From: Streptomyces sp. CBMA291
GTDB taxonomy: Bacteria; Actinomycetota; Actinomycetes; Streptomycetales; Streptomycetaceae
Assembly: GCF_014596525.1 (NCBI RefSeq)
Contig: NZ_MSJP01000114.1
Coordinates: 108,996 to 172,995 of the forward strand
Direction: 5' to 3'
Length of the DNA: 64,000 nt
Shown here piece by piece: positions 1 to 7,558 of the stretch (its first letter is position 1; the number at the start of each line of letters is the position of its first letter). The notes under the pieces are model-generated. The model worked only from the letters and a program-made list of their open reading frames with translations. It had not been told where the DNA came from and did not search any database. A program made the position numbers and the translations under genes.

Positions 1-492
1 CCGCGATCCGGCGGGCAGCGCCTCCAGGGCCACCGCGATCGCCGGCAGCGCGCTCTCGTCGCCCACGAGGAGGTGCCAGTCCGCCGACGTGTCCGGCGCG
101 TATCCGCCGCCGGGCCCGAGGAAGCGGATCGTCTCGCCCTCCGTCGCCCGAGCCGCCCACGGTCCCGCGAGGCCCTCGTCGCCGTGCACGACGAAGTCGA
201 TCGTCAGCTCCCGGTGGACCGGGTCCCAGGCGCGCACGGTGTAGGTCCGGGTGGTGGGCCACTGCTCGCGGGGGAACTCCGCCCGGATCCGCTCCATGTC
301 GAACGGCTCCGGGTAGGAGACCCCCTCGGGGGCGAACAGCAGCTTGACGTAGTGGTCGGTGAAGGAGCCCATCTCGAACGCGTCGAGCCCGGAGCCACCG
401 AGGACGACCCGCACCATGTGCGGGGTGATCCGCTCGGTGCGCACCACACGCGCTTCGGTGGCCTTCGGTGCCTTACGAGGCTGCTCTGACAC
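1..492 (-). CDS. siderophore-interacting protein, FAD-dependent ferric-siderophore reductase family (C-terminus outside window)
   Basis: The first 164 residues of a cytoplasmic flavoprotein that would reduce imported ferric siderophores to release iron. The start is GTG at 492 and the frame is open to the window edge, so the C-terminal NAD(P)H-binding part is missing. RTYTVR at residues 82-87 is the FAD-binding R-x-Y-T/S motif of the family. VVHGDEGLAGPWA at about 101-113 matches the family HGxxGPAxxWA stretch, and GDESALPAIA near 144-153 starts the reductase domain. An IdeR/DmdR-type iron box lies 26 bp upstream of the start, so iron-repressed expression is likely. No siderophore transporter is visible beside it; neighbours beyond the edge are unknown. 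Confidence 0.88.
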   Translation of the reverse strand, partial: MSEQPRKAPKATEARVVRTERITPHMVRVVLGGSGLDAFEMGSFTDHYVKLLFAPEGVSYPEPFDMERIRAEFPREQWPTTRTYTVRAWDPVHRELTIDFVVHGDEGLAGPWAARATEGETIRFLGPGGGYAPDTSADWHLLVGDESALPAIAVALEALPAGSR

Positions 493-517
493 GAGGGGCT
501 CCCCTGACTCGACGTAC

Positions 518-536
518 TTAGGTATGCCTAAGCTAG
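518..536. promoter_or_regulatory. iron box (DmdR/IdeR operator)
   Basis: TTAGGTATGCCTAAGCTAG matches the actinobacterial DtxR-family consensus TTAGGTTAGGCTAACCTAA at 14 of 19 positions, counted by eye. It lies 26 bp upstream of the GTG of the siderophore-interacting protein, where a bound repressor would block transcription under iron sufficiency. Confidence 0.7.
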
Positions 537-574
537 CATCTCCAGGCTACGTCACCCTGGCGAGTTCCCGCCGC

Positions 575-1480
575 TCAGCGCTCAAGCACCGGAAGCAGCC
601 GCCCCACCGCCCCGCCGAGCCCCCACCGCTTGACCAGCGCTTCCAGCGCCTCGGGGTCCCGCGGGGCCGTCGGCAGGGCCGGATCGAACTCCGGCAGCGG
701 TACGTCCCCGGCCACCCGCACCACCGTCGGCGCGACGTCCAGATACGCGGCGGACTCCACGATCCCGCGCCGCTTGGCCGGGGTCAGCCTCGACGTACGG
801 TCCTCGGCGGCGGCACGGACCCCGGCCAGGTCCCCGTACTCCGTGATCAGCTGCGCCGCCGTCTTCTCGCCGATGCCCTTCACGCCGGGCAGTCCGTCGC
901 TGGCGTCCCCGCGCAGGGCGGCGAAGTCCGCGTACCGGTCGGGGGAGACCCCGTACTTCGCGCGGATCATCTCCGCGTCGACCAGATCGCAGTCGCCGAC
1001 CCCCTTGCGCGGGTACAGCACGCGCACCTGCCGGGCGTCGTCCACCAGCTGGAAGAGGTCCCGGTCGCCGGTGACGATGTCCACGGGGCCCTCGGCGCGC
1101 GCCGTCAGGGTGCCGATCACGTCGTCCGCCTCGTACCCCGGCGCCCCGATCCGGGCGATGCCGAGCGCCGCGAGGACCTCCTCGATCACCGGCACCTGCG
1201 GGGAGAGGGTGTCCGGGATCTCCTCCTCGTCCGGCCCGCTCCCGGTCTCGACGGCGACCCGGTGCGCCTTGTACGAGGGGATCAGGTCCACCCGCCACTG
1301 CGGGCGCCAGTCGTCGTCCCAGCAGGCCACCAGGTCGTCCGGGTGGTGGTCCTGGACGAGCCGGGTGATGAAGTCGAGCAGTCCGCGCACGGCGTTCACG
1401 GGGGTGCCGTCGGGGGCGCGGACCGAGTCCGGCACGCCGAAGTAGGCGCGGAAGTAGAGGCTTGCGGTGTCGAGGAGCAT
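575..1480 (-). CDS. 5'-3' exonuclease / flap-nuclease-like protein
   Basis: A 301-residue stand-alone 5' nuclease of the PolA N-terminal (FEN) family, expected to remove 5' flaps or RNA primers in DNA repair. The metal-binding acidic residues are visible: D4 in MLLDTAS, WDDDW at 54-58, YEADD at 116-120 and TGDRD at 137-141. They are followed by the helix-3-turn-helix DNA-binding segment GLPGVKGIGEKTAAQL near 196-211. The arch motif SYKAHR at 69-74 is also present. I take ATG 1480 as the start; GTG 1495 in the same frame is an alternative, but it directly abuts the GGGGAG element. No polymerase domain follows, and the gene stands alone. Confidence 0.9.
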   Translation of the reverse strand: MLLDTASLYFRAYFGVPDSVRAPDGTPVNAVRGLLDFITRLVQDHHPDDLVACWDDDWRPQWRVDLIPSYKAHRVAVETGSGPDEEEIPDTLSPQVPVIEEVLAALGIARIGAPGYEADDVIGTLTARAEGPVDIVTGDRDLFQLVDDARQVRVLYPRKGVGDCDLVDAEMIRAKYGVSPDRYADFAALRGDASDGLPGVKGIGEKTAAQLITEYGDLAGVRAAAEDRTSRLTPAKRRGIVESAAYLDVAPTVVRVAGDVPLPEFDPALPTAPRDPEALEALVKRWGLGGAVGRLLPVLER

Positions 1481-1573
1481 GAGGCGTCGAGTCACCTCCC
1501 CTATTTTATGGCGCGACCCGCGGCCGGACCTTGAGGCGGGGCCCCGCCTTCCGCACCCCGGGATCCTCCCCCT

Positions 1574-1587
1574 GTGACCCACGTCAC
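1574..1587. promoter_or_regulatory. candidate Crp (cAMP receptor) site upstream of betaine transporter
   Basis: GTGACCCACGTCAC is an inverted repeat fitting the Streptomyces Crp motif GTG-N6-GNCAC. It lies about 170 bp before the transporter ATPase gene, in the 278-bp space to the divergent exonuclease. Either gene could be the target. The rest of this gap holds a GTACGG/CCGTAC inverted repeat (1642-1647 and 1665-1670) and nothing else I recognise. Confidence 0.4.
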
Positions 1588-1758
1588 CTTTGCGTTTGCA
1601 TTGTGTGAAGGCGGGGAGGCGCGAGCCCGGAGCGGAACCCGGTACGGGGTTCGAGACAGGAATTCCGTACGCGACGGGCCGCGGGCCGATCCCGCCCGCT
1701 CCACGGCCCGGCCGCGCGGGGGTGGCGGGCCGTTCTCATCGCTACCCGTGAGGTGTAT

Positions 1759-3012
1759 GTGTCCAGGCTCCAGGCCGACCACTTGTTCAAGGTGTTCGGC
1801 AGACGATCCGACGAGGCCGTCCGCAGGCTCGTCGACGGCGCCGACCGAGAGGAGCTGCGCGCCGAGGGGACGACAGCAGCCGTCGTGGACGCCGGTTTCA
1901 CCGTGGAGCCCGGCCAGATCTTCGTCGTGATGGGGCTCTCCGGCTCCGGCAAGTCGACCCTGCTGCGGATGCTCAACGGTCTGCTCGAACCCACCGCGGG
2001 CCGCGTCCTCTTCGACGGACGCGATCTGACCGCGCTCTCCCCCCGCGAGCTGCGCACGGTCCGCTCCACCAAGATCAGCATGGTCTTCCAGCACTTCGCG
2101 CTGTTCCCGCACCGGAACGTTCTGGAGAACGCCGCCTACGGGCTGGAGGTGCAGGGCGTCCCGCGCGACGAGCGCGCGACCCGCGCCGCCGAGGCCCTGG
2201 AGCTGTGCGGTCTGGCCGGCTGGGAGAAGTCCTGGCCCGACGAACTCTCCGGCGGCATGCAGCAGCGGGTCGGTCTGGCCCGCGCCCTCGCCACCGACGC
2301 CGACCTGCTCCTGATGGACGAGTCCTTCAGCGCGCTCGACCCGCTCATCCGGCGGGACATGCAGGACCAGCTGCTCGTCCTCCAGCAGCGGCTGAAGAAG
2401 ACCATCGTCTTCATCACCCACGACCTCAACGAGGCCATGCGCCTCGGCGACCGCATCGCCGTCATGCGCGACGGCCGGATCGTGCAGCTCGGCACCGCCG
2501 AGGACATCCTCGTCCGCCCCGCCGACGACTACGTGGCCTCCTTCATCCAGGACGTCGACCGCTCCCGGGTGCTCACCGCGTCCGCCGTCATGACCGAGGG
2601 AGCGGTCCCCGCGGACTGCCCCGCCGACTGCGCCTGCCAGGCGGTCGGACCGGACACCCTGGTCGCCGACCTGTGCGCGGTGGCCGCCCGCACCCCGCAC
2701 CCCGTGACCGTGGAGGACACCGACGGCTCCGTCCTCGGCGTCGTCCCCGCCGAACGCCTCCTCGGCGTGATGGGCGGCCTCGGCGCGAGCGCGAGCCCGA
2801 CCGCGCCGCAACCGGGCCCGAGCCGTGATTCCCGTACGCGCACGGGCTCCGCCGCCCCGAGCGCCGCGGAGACCGCGAGGAAGCAGGACCAGGCCCCGGC
2901 GCGCAAGAGCACGGGCCCCGCGCCCGCGAGGAAACCCGGCCCGAACCCGTCGAGGAAGACGGCGAACACCCCGGCCCCGAAGAACACCGGGGAGGTGACC
3001 GCCCGTGCCTAG
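1759..3012 (+). CDS. glycine betaine/proline ABC transporter ATP-binding protein (ProV/OpuAA type)
   Basis: A 417-residue ATPase powering uptake of compatible solutes across the cytoplasmic membrane. Walker A is GLSGSGKST (59-67), the Q loop is VFQHFALFPHR, the signature is LSGGMQQR (163-170), Walker B is LLLMDE (183-188) and the switch His is in ITHDLNEAM. The pre-Walker region with KVFG and the 60-residue N-terminal lead are typical of ProV/OpuAA rather than sugar or metal importers. A CBS-like regulatory tail follows but is degenerate: it carries a cysteine cluster (CPADCAC, about 287-293) and ends in about 80 Pro/Lys/Ala-rich residues. GTG 1759 is chosen because GTGAGG sits 5-8 nt upstream; GTG 1753 is the other option. 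It overlaps the permease-binding protein gene by 8 nt. Confidence 0.9.
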   Translation: MSRLQADHLFKVFGRRSDEAVRRLVDGADREELRAEGTTAAVVDAGFTVEPGQIFVVMGLSGSGKSTLLRMLNGLLEPTAGRVLFDGRDLTALSPRELRTVRSTKISMVFQHFALFPHRNVLENAAYGLEVQGVPRDERATRAAEALELCGLAGWEKSWPDELSGGMQQRVGLARALATDADLLLMDESFSALDPLIRRDMQDQLLVLQQRLKKTIVFITHDLNEAMRLGDRIAVMRDGRIVQLGTAEDILVRPADDYVASFIQDVDRSRVLTASAVMTEGAVPADCPADCACQAVGPDTLVADLCAVAARTPHPVTVEDTDGSVLGVVPAERLLGVMGGLGASASPTAPQPGPSRDSRTRTGSAAPSAAETARKQDQAPARKSTGPAPARKPGPNPSRKTANTPAPKNTGEVTARA

Positions 3013-4810
3013 GCTCCCCCTCGGCGACTGGGTCGACAGCGCCGTCGACTGGCTCCAGGCCCAGCTCTCCTGGCTGTTCGACGCCGTCAGCTCCGGCGTC
3101 ACCGGGCTCTACGACGGCATCGACACCGTCCTGTCCGCCCCCCAGCCGCTGCTCTTCGCCGGCATCCTGGCCGTCGTCGCCTGGTGGCTGCGCGGTCTCG
3201 CCGCCGGTGTCCTCGCCTTCGCGGGCTTCGCGCTCGTCGACTCGGTCCAGCTCTGGGACGAGGCCATGGCGACGCTCTCCCTGGTGCTCGTCTCCACCCT
3301 GGTGACCCTGGCCATCGCCGTACCGCTCGGCATCTGGGCGGCCCGCTCGAAGTCCGTCAGCGCCGTCCTGCGGCCCGTCCTCGACTTCATGCAGACCATG
3401 CCCGCGATGGTCTACCTCATCCCCGGCATCATCTTCTTCGGCGTCGGCGTCGTCCCCGGCATCATGGCCACCATCGTCTTCGCGCTGCCCCCGGGCGTAC
3501 GCATGACCGAGCTGGGCATCCGGCAGGTCGACGGCGAACTCGTCGAGGCGGCCGAAGCCTTCGGCACCACCCCGCGCGACACCCTGCTGCGCGTCCAGTT
3601 CCCGCTGGCCCTGCCGACGATCATGGCCGGAGTCAACCAGGTCATCATGCTGGGCCTCTCGATGGTCGTCATCGCGGGCATGGTCGGCGGCGGCGGACTC
3701 GGCGGCGCCGTCTACCGCGCCATCGGCAACGTCGACATCGGCCTCGGCTTCGAGGCGGGCATCTCCATCGTCGTCCTCGCCATGTACCTGGACCGGATGA
3801 CCGGCGCGCTCGGCCGACAGGTCTCCCCGCTGGGCCGCCGCGCCGCCGCCAAGGCACGCGCCGCGCTCGGCGCCAAGCGCCCCGGGGCGAAGATCTGGGC
3901 CCACCGCCCGCAGCCCGTCACCGCCCTCGTCGGCGTCGTCGTCCTCGCCCTCGTCGCGGGCGGCACCGGCATCCTCGGCTCCGGCGGCGACTCCACCGCC
4001 TCGGGCCCGGACACCGGCCACGGCAAGAAGATCAGCATCGGCTACATCCCCTGGGACGAGGGCATCGCCTCCACGTACCTCTGGAAGGAACTCCTGGAGC
4101 GGCGCGGATACGAGGTCGACGCCCTCCAGCTGGAGGTGGGCGCCCTCTACACGGGCCTGGCCGGCGGCCAGCTCGACTTCCAGACCGACTCGTGGCTGCC
4201 CGTCACCCACGCCCAGTACTGGGAGAAGTACCGGAACAAGCTGGAGGACCTCGGCTCCTGGTACGGCCCCACCTCCCTGGAACTCGCCGTCCCCTCGTAC
4301 GTCGAGGGCGTCGACTCCCTCGCCGACCTGAAGGGCAAGGGAAAGCAGTTCAAGGGCCGGATCGTCGGCATCGAGCCCAGCGCCGGAATGATGGGCATCC
4401 TGAAGGACAAGGTGCTCAAGGAGTACGGCCTGGAGGGCGAGTACAAGGTCGTCGACGGCTCCACGCCCGGCATGCTCGCCGAGCTGAAGCGCTCCTACGA
4501 GCGCAAGGAACCGGTCGTCGTCACCCTCTGGTCGCCGCACTGGGCCTACTCCGCCCACGACCTGAAGAAGCTCACCGACCCCAAGGGCACCTGGGGCACC
4601 GGCGACGGCGTCCACACCCTCGCCCGTAAGGGATTCACCCAGGACAACCCCGAGGTCGGCCGCTGGCTGAAGGACTTCTCGCTGACCGAGAAGCAGCTCA
4701 CCGACCTGGAAGCCGTCATCCAGGAGACCGGCAAGGGCAAGGAACAGCAGGCCGTCCGCACCTGGCTCGACGCCACCCCGGGCCTCGCCGAGAAGCTCAC
4801 ACCGCAGTAG
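3005..4810 (+). CDS. glycine betaine/proline ABC transporter, permease fused to substrate-binding domain (ProW-ProX type)
   Basis: A 601-residue fusion with an OpuA-like layout. The first about 280 residues are a multispanning permease with the EAA-loop segment GELVEAAEAFGTTPRDTLLRVQFPLALP. A further membrane anchor (about 299-320, PVTALVGVVVLALVAGG) then positions an OpuAC/ProX-like binding domain from about 340 to the end on the outside of the cell. That domain starts ISIGYIPWDEGIAST and has several Trp and Tyr residues (DSWLPVTHAQYW, LWSPHWAYS) suited to a cation-pi box for quaternary amines. GTG 3005 overlaps the ATPase gene by 8 nt, so the two are translationally coupled. Together they form a complete importer, probably an osmoprotection system. 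Confidence 0.9.
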   Translation: MPRLPLGDWVDSAVDWLQAQLSWLFDAVSSGVTGLYDGIDTVLSAPQPLLFAGILAVVAWWLRGLAAGVLAFAGFALVDSVQLWDEAMATLSLVLVSTLVTLAIAVPLGIWAARSKSVSAVLRPVLDFMQTMPAMVYLIPGIIFFGVGVVPGIMATIVFALPPGVRMTELGIRQVDGELVEAAEAFGTTPRDTLLRVQFPLALPTIMAGVNQVIMLGLSMVVIAGMVGGGGLGGAVYRAIGNVDIGLGFEAGISIVVLAMYLDRMTGALGRQVSPLGRRAAAKARAALGAKRPGAKIWAHRPQPVTALVGVVVLALVAGGTGILGSGGDSTASGPDTGHGKKISIGYIPWDEGIASTYLWKELLERRGYEVDALQLEVGALYTGLAGGQLDFQTDSWLPVTHAQYWEKYRNKLEDLGSWYGPTSLELAVPSYVEGVDSLADLKGKGKQFKGRIVGIEPSAGMMGILKDKVLKEYGLEGEYKVVDGSTPGMLAELKRSYERKEPVVVTLWSPHWAYSAHDLKKLTDPKGTWGTGDGVHTLARKGFTQDNPEVGRWLKDFSLTEKQLTDLEAVIQETGKGKEQQAVRTWLDATPGLAEKLTPQ

Positions 4811-4851
4811 CCCCGGCACGGCCGCCCGGCCCACGACCGGGGAGCCGCTGT

Positions 4852-4899
4852 CCGAAAAGGGGTGGTCGCCGAACGCATTCGGCGGCCACCCCTTTTCGG
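4852..4899 (+). terminator. strong hairpin terminator after the betaine importer
   Basis: A 22-bp stem with a CGCA tetraloop: CCGAAAAGGGGTGG at 4852-4865 pairs with the mirror segment ending at 4899, with one T-G wobble. The T-rich right arm resembles other Streptomyces terminators that lack a separate U tract. Confidence 0.8.
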
Positions 4900-4987
4900 C
4901 ACGACGCGAAACCCCGCCCCAAAGCTGCGTAAGGTTCAGGTAACCGCCCGGTACGGGTACGCGCGAGGAACGAGGGAGGGAGCCGAC

Positions 4988-5539
4988 ATGGACGAGAAGG
5001 AATCACCACGCGTGGGCGCGGCCGTCAAGAGGCGACGCAGAGCGCTCCAGCTCACCCTGGCCGTCGTCGCCACCCGCAGCGGCCTGTCCGTGCCCTTCCT
5101 CAGCCAGGTCGAGAACGACCGCGCCCGGCCGAGCCGCCGCTCCCTCGAACTGGTCGCCGGCGCCCTGGAGACCACGGCCGGGGAACTCCTCGCCGCCGCC
5201 GAGGCCGCCAGGACCGTCGACGTCGTCCGGGCCGGGGAGCACTCCACCACGCTGCCGCCCGGCGTCCGCTCCCTCGTCCGGGGCCGGCACCAGCTGCACG
5301 CCCTGGAATTCACCGGCGAGCAGGACGCGGGACGCGAATTCCAGCACCGCAACGACGAGCTGCTGTACGTGGCCGACGGCGCCGTCGAGATCGAGGCCGA
5401 GGGCCGCGCCCACCGGCTGGGCCGAGGCGACACCCTCTACCTCTCCGGTGGCGTCCGCCACCGCTGGCGCGCCACCGAACCGGGCACCCGGCTGCTCGTC
5501 GTCGCGGTCGCCGAACACGTCGAGGCCGAGGAACGGTGA
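4988..5539 (+). CDS. XRE-family regulator with C-terminal cupin domain
   Basis: A 183-residue cytoplasmic transcription factor. Residues 8-66 form an XRE helix-turn-helix (VGAAVKRRRRALQLTLAVVA, then GLSVPFLSQVENDRARPS). Residues about 105-175 form a small cupin barrel (FQHRNDELLYVADGAVEIEAEG, then LGRGDTLYLSGGVRHRW) that would bind a small ligand. This architecture is common among regulators of amine, amino-acid and sulfur metabolism. ATG 4988 has GGGAGGGAG just upstream. It is followed after 133 bp of repeat-rich DNA by a binding-protein-like gene; whether they share a transcript is not visible. Confidence 0.85.
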   Translation: MDEKESPRVGAAVKRRRRALQLTLAVVATRSGLSVPFLSQVENDRARPSRRSLELVAGALETTAGELLAAAEAARTVDVVRAGEHSTTLPPGVRSLVRGRHQLHALEFTGEQDAGREFQHRNDELLYVADGAVEIEAEGRAHRLGRGDTLYLSGGVRHRWRATEPGTRLLVVAVAEHVEAEER

Positions 5540-5544
5540 CGGCG

Positions 5545-5662
5545 GCCGGGACCCGGTCCGTTTCGACGGTGGTGCGGACCCCGCCCGTGCAAGCGGTGGT
5601 GCGGACCTCGCCCGTGCCGACGGCGGCCGGGACCGCGCCCGTGCCGGGCTTCGGCACCGGCA
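5545..5662. repeat. degenerate GC-rich tandem repeats between two genes
   Basis: Units resembling GGTGGTGCGGACCCCGCCCG and GGCGGCCGGGACC alternate through the spacer. The DNA shows nothing else recognisable apart from the GGAG ribosome binding site of the next gene. Confidence 0.55.
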
Positions 5663-5672
5663 CCGGAGCGCC

Positions 5673-6389
5673 ATGAGAGTCGTCTCCCTCGTCCCCTCGC
5701 TGACCGAAGCCGTCGCCGTCACCCTCCCCGGCGCCCTCGTCGGCGCCACCGACTGGTGCGCCCGGCCCGCCGGGCTCGACGTCGCACGCGTCGGCGGCAC
5801 CAAGAACCCCGACGTCCCCGCCGTCCTCGCGCTCCGCCCCGATCTCGTCCTCGCCAACGAGGAGGAGAACCGCGCCCCCGACCTCGACGCGCTGCGGGCC
5901 GCCGGGACCGACGTCCTCGTCACCGAGATCCGCACCCTCGACCAGGCCTTCGACGAACTCGCCCGGACCCTCGCCGCCTGCGGCGCGCCCCGTCGCCCCC
6001 GCTGGCTCGACGAGGCGGAGGCGGCCTGGGCGGCGGTCGTCCCGGCAGGGCCGTACACCGCCGTCGTCCCCGTCTGGCGCCGCCCCTGGATGGTCCTCGG
6101 CCGGGACACCTTCGCCGGAGACCTGCTCGCCAGACTCGGGGTGCGCAACCTGTACGCCGACCACCCCGAGCGCTATCCGCGCCTCCCGCTCGACGAGCTG
6201 CGCGCCGCCGGACCCGACCTGGTCGTCCTGCCCGACGAGCCCTACCGCTTCACCCGCGACGACGGCCCCGAGGCCTTCCCCGGGACCCCCGCCGCACTCG
6301 TCGACGGACGCCTGCTCACCTGGTACGGGCCTTCGCTCACCGAGGCTCCGCGCGGGCTGGCGCGGGCCCTGCGGGCAGCGCGCCGCTGA
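5673..6389 (+). CDS. BtuF-like helical-backbone metal-receptor protein
   Basis: A 238-residue protein of the BtuF/FhuD binding-protein fold. The N-terminus starts directly with RVVSLVPSLTEAVAVT, the hallmark opening of cobalamin- or siderophore-binding lobes. It continues with GATDWC, GGTKNPD and RPDLVLANEEENR, and the second lobe has RPWMVLGRDTFAGDLLARLG. No signal peptide or lipobox is seen from ATG 5673 (GGAG upstream), and no permease or ATPase is nearby, so a classical importer role is doubtful. A cytosolic corrinoid-binding role is possible. The 3' end overlaps the convergent carrier gene by 53 nt. Confidence 0.78.
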   Translation: MRVVSLVPSLTEAVAVTLPGALVGATDWCARPAGLDVARVGGTKNPDVPAVLALRPDLVLANEEENRAPDLDALRAAGTDVLVTEIRTLDQAFDELARTLAACGAPRRPRWLDEAEAAWAAVVPAGPYTAVVPVWRRPWMVLGRDTFAGDLLARLGVRNLYADHPERYPRLPLDELRAAGPDLVVLPDEPYRFTRDDGPEAFPGTPAALVDGRLLTWYGPSLTEAPRGLARALRAARR

Positions 6390-7488
6390 CGAGCCCGCGC
6401 AGGGTGTGCGCCCCGGCCAGCAGCCAGGCGCCGACGAGCAGCGCGTACAGGCCGAAGGCCAGCCAGCGGAAGACGGCGAGACCGGTGTGCTGGGCGAGCC
6501 CCTCGGCGCCGGTCACACAGGTCCCGACGGGGAACGTGAACGCCCAGAAGGTCATCGCGAAGCCCATGCCCTGCCGCCGCGCCCGCAGCACCATCGCCCC
6601 GGCGAGCGCCAGCCACAGCAGCGCGAAGCCCATGACGGGGACCCCGTAGAGGACGGCGAAGGAGGCGAAACCCCGCGCGTACGAGGCGGGCAGCACGCCC
6701 GGGGCGACGTCGGCGAACTTGTTCGCGGCGGTCGTCGACTGCCCGAGCGGGCCGAGGACCAGGAAGAGCGTGGGGGTCAGCGCGAGCGGCAGCGGCCCGC
6801 CGGTCACCAGACGGCCGAACACCAGCGGCAGCATGACCAGGGTCGCGAGCAGACTGACGCCGAACATCGCCCAGCACAGGATCAGCAGGGTCTCCTGGGC
6901 CTGCCCCGCGGGCAGGTGGGGCACGAGCAGCGGGCCGAGGGCGGCGGAGACCATGGGCGCGACGACCGGCAGCAGCCACACCGGCGACGCGCTCTCGATC
7001 CGGTGGTGCACCACCATGAGATACGGCACCGCCACCGCCGCCGCGAGCCCGACGAGCGTCCCGGCGCCGAACAGGACCCCGTCGAGCGCCACGGCCGCCG
7101 GAAGCCCGATCCAGTCGCGGCCCACCAGCATCGCGCCACCGCCGACCGCGAGCAGCGCCATCGAGAGACAGCCGTAGAACGGGGCCATCGCCGGGTCGAG
7201 GAGATGCGCGCGGGCCTGGTCGCGATGGCGGATCCAGTGCACCGCACGGGCGGCGAGCAGGACGAGCAGCATCGCGAGGGAGAGCGCCCAGACCGCCGCG
7301 CAGACCGTACGCGTGCCGGGACCGGCCCCGGGAAGCCCCACGCCCGCGGTGGCGACGATGGCCGTGCCCATCACGGCGGCGTACCAGTTCGGGCCGAGAT
7401 GCCGGACGGACCGGGCGGGGGAGCGGAGCGGACGGACGCCGTGCGCGGGGGCGGAGCGGGCGGTACGGGGAGGTGCGAGGCTTGCCAT
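6337..7488 (-). CDS. TDT-family transporter (tellurite-resistance/dicarboxylate carrier, TehA/Mae1 type)
   Basis: A 383-residue integral membrane protein with about ten hydrophobic segments. HLGPNWYAAVMGTAIVATAG (about 28-47) opens the first helix as in TDT carriers, and FAMTFWAFTFPVGTC near residue 320 is the conserved helix-9 motif (WxxxFP). Family members include malate carriers, sulfite exporters and anion channels; the substrate cannot be read here. ATG 7488 has GGAG upstream. It is divergent from a LysR regulator 70 bp away, which most likely controls it. Its stop lies inside the convergent BtuF-like gene. Confidence 0.82.
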   Translation of the reverse strand: MASLAPPRTARSAPAHGVRPLRSPARSVRHLGPNWYAAVMGTAIVATAGVGLPGAGPGTRTVCAAVWALSLAMLLVLLAARAVHWIRHRDQARAHLLDPAMAPFYGCLSMALLAVGGGAMLVGRDWIGLPAAVALDGVLFGAGTLVGLAAAVAVPYLMVVHHRIESASPVWLLPVVAPMVSAALGPLLVPHLPAGQAQETLLILCWAMFGVSLLATLVMLPLVFGRLVTGGPLPLALTPTLFLVLGPLGQSTTAANKFADVAPGVLPASYARGFASFAVLYGVPVMGFALLWLALAGAMVLRARRQGMGFAMTFWAFTFPVGTCVTGAEGLAQHTGLAVFRWLAFGLYALLVGAWLLAGAHTLRGLVSGALPAGPAPARAEPR

Positions 7489-7536
7489 GTCTCCACTTTC
7501 TTTCCCCTCCACCGCCCCCACCAGGGATCTTGCGGC

Positions 7537-7558
7537 TATGACGCCATAAGCTGGCTTT
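7537..7558. promoter_or_regulatory. LysR-type operator and overlapping leaderless promoter
   Basis: TATGACGCCATAA is an imperfect dyad of the T-N11-A type in the 70-bp divergent gap. The hexamer TAAGCT (7547-7552) overlaps it and ends 6 nt before the ATG of the LysR gene. The regulator would therefore repress its own leaderless transcript while controlling the carrier on the other strand. Confidence 0.5.
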
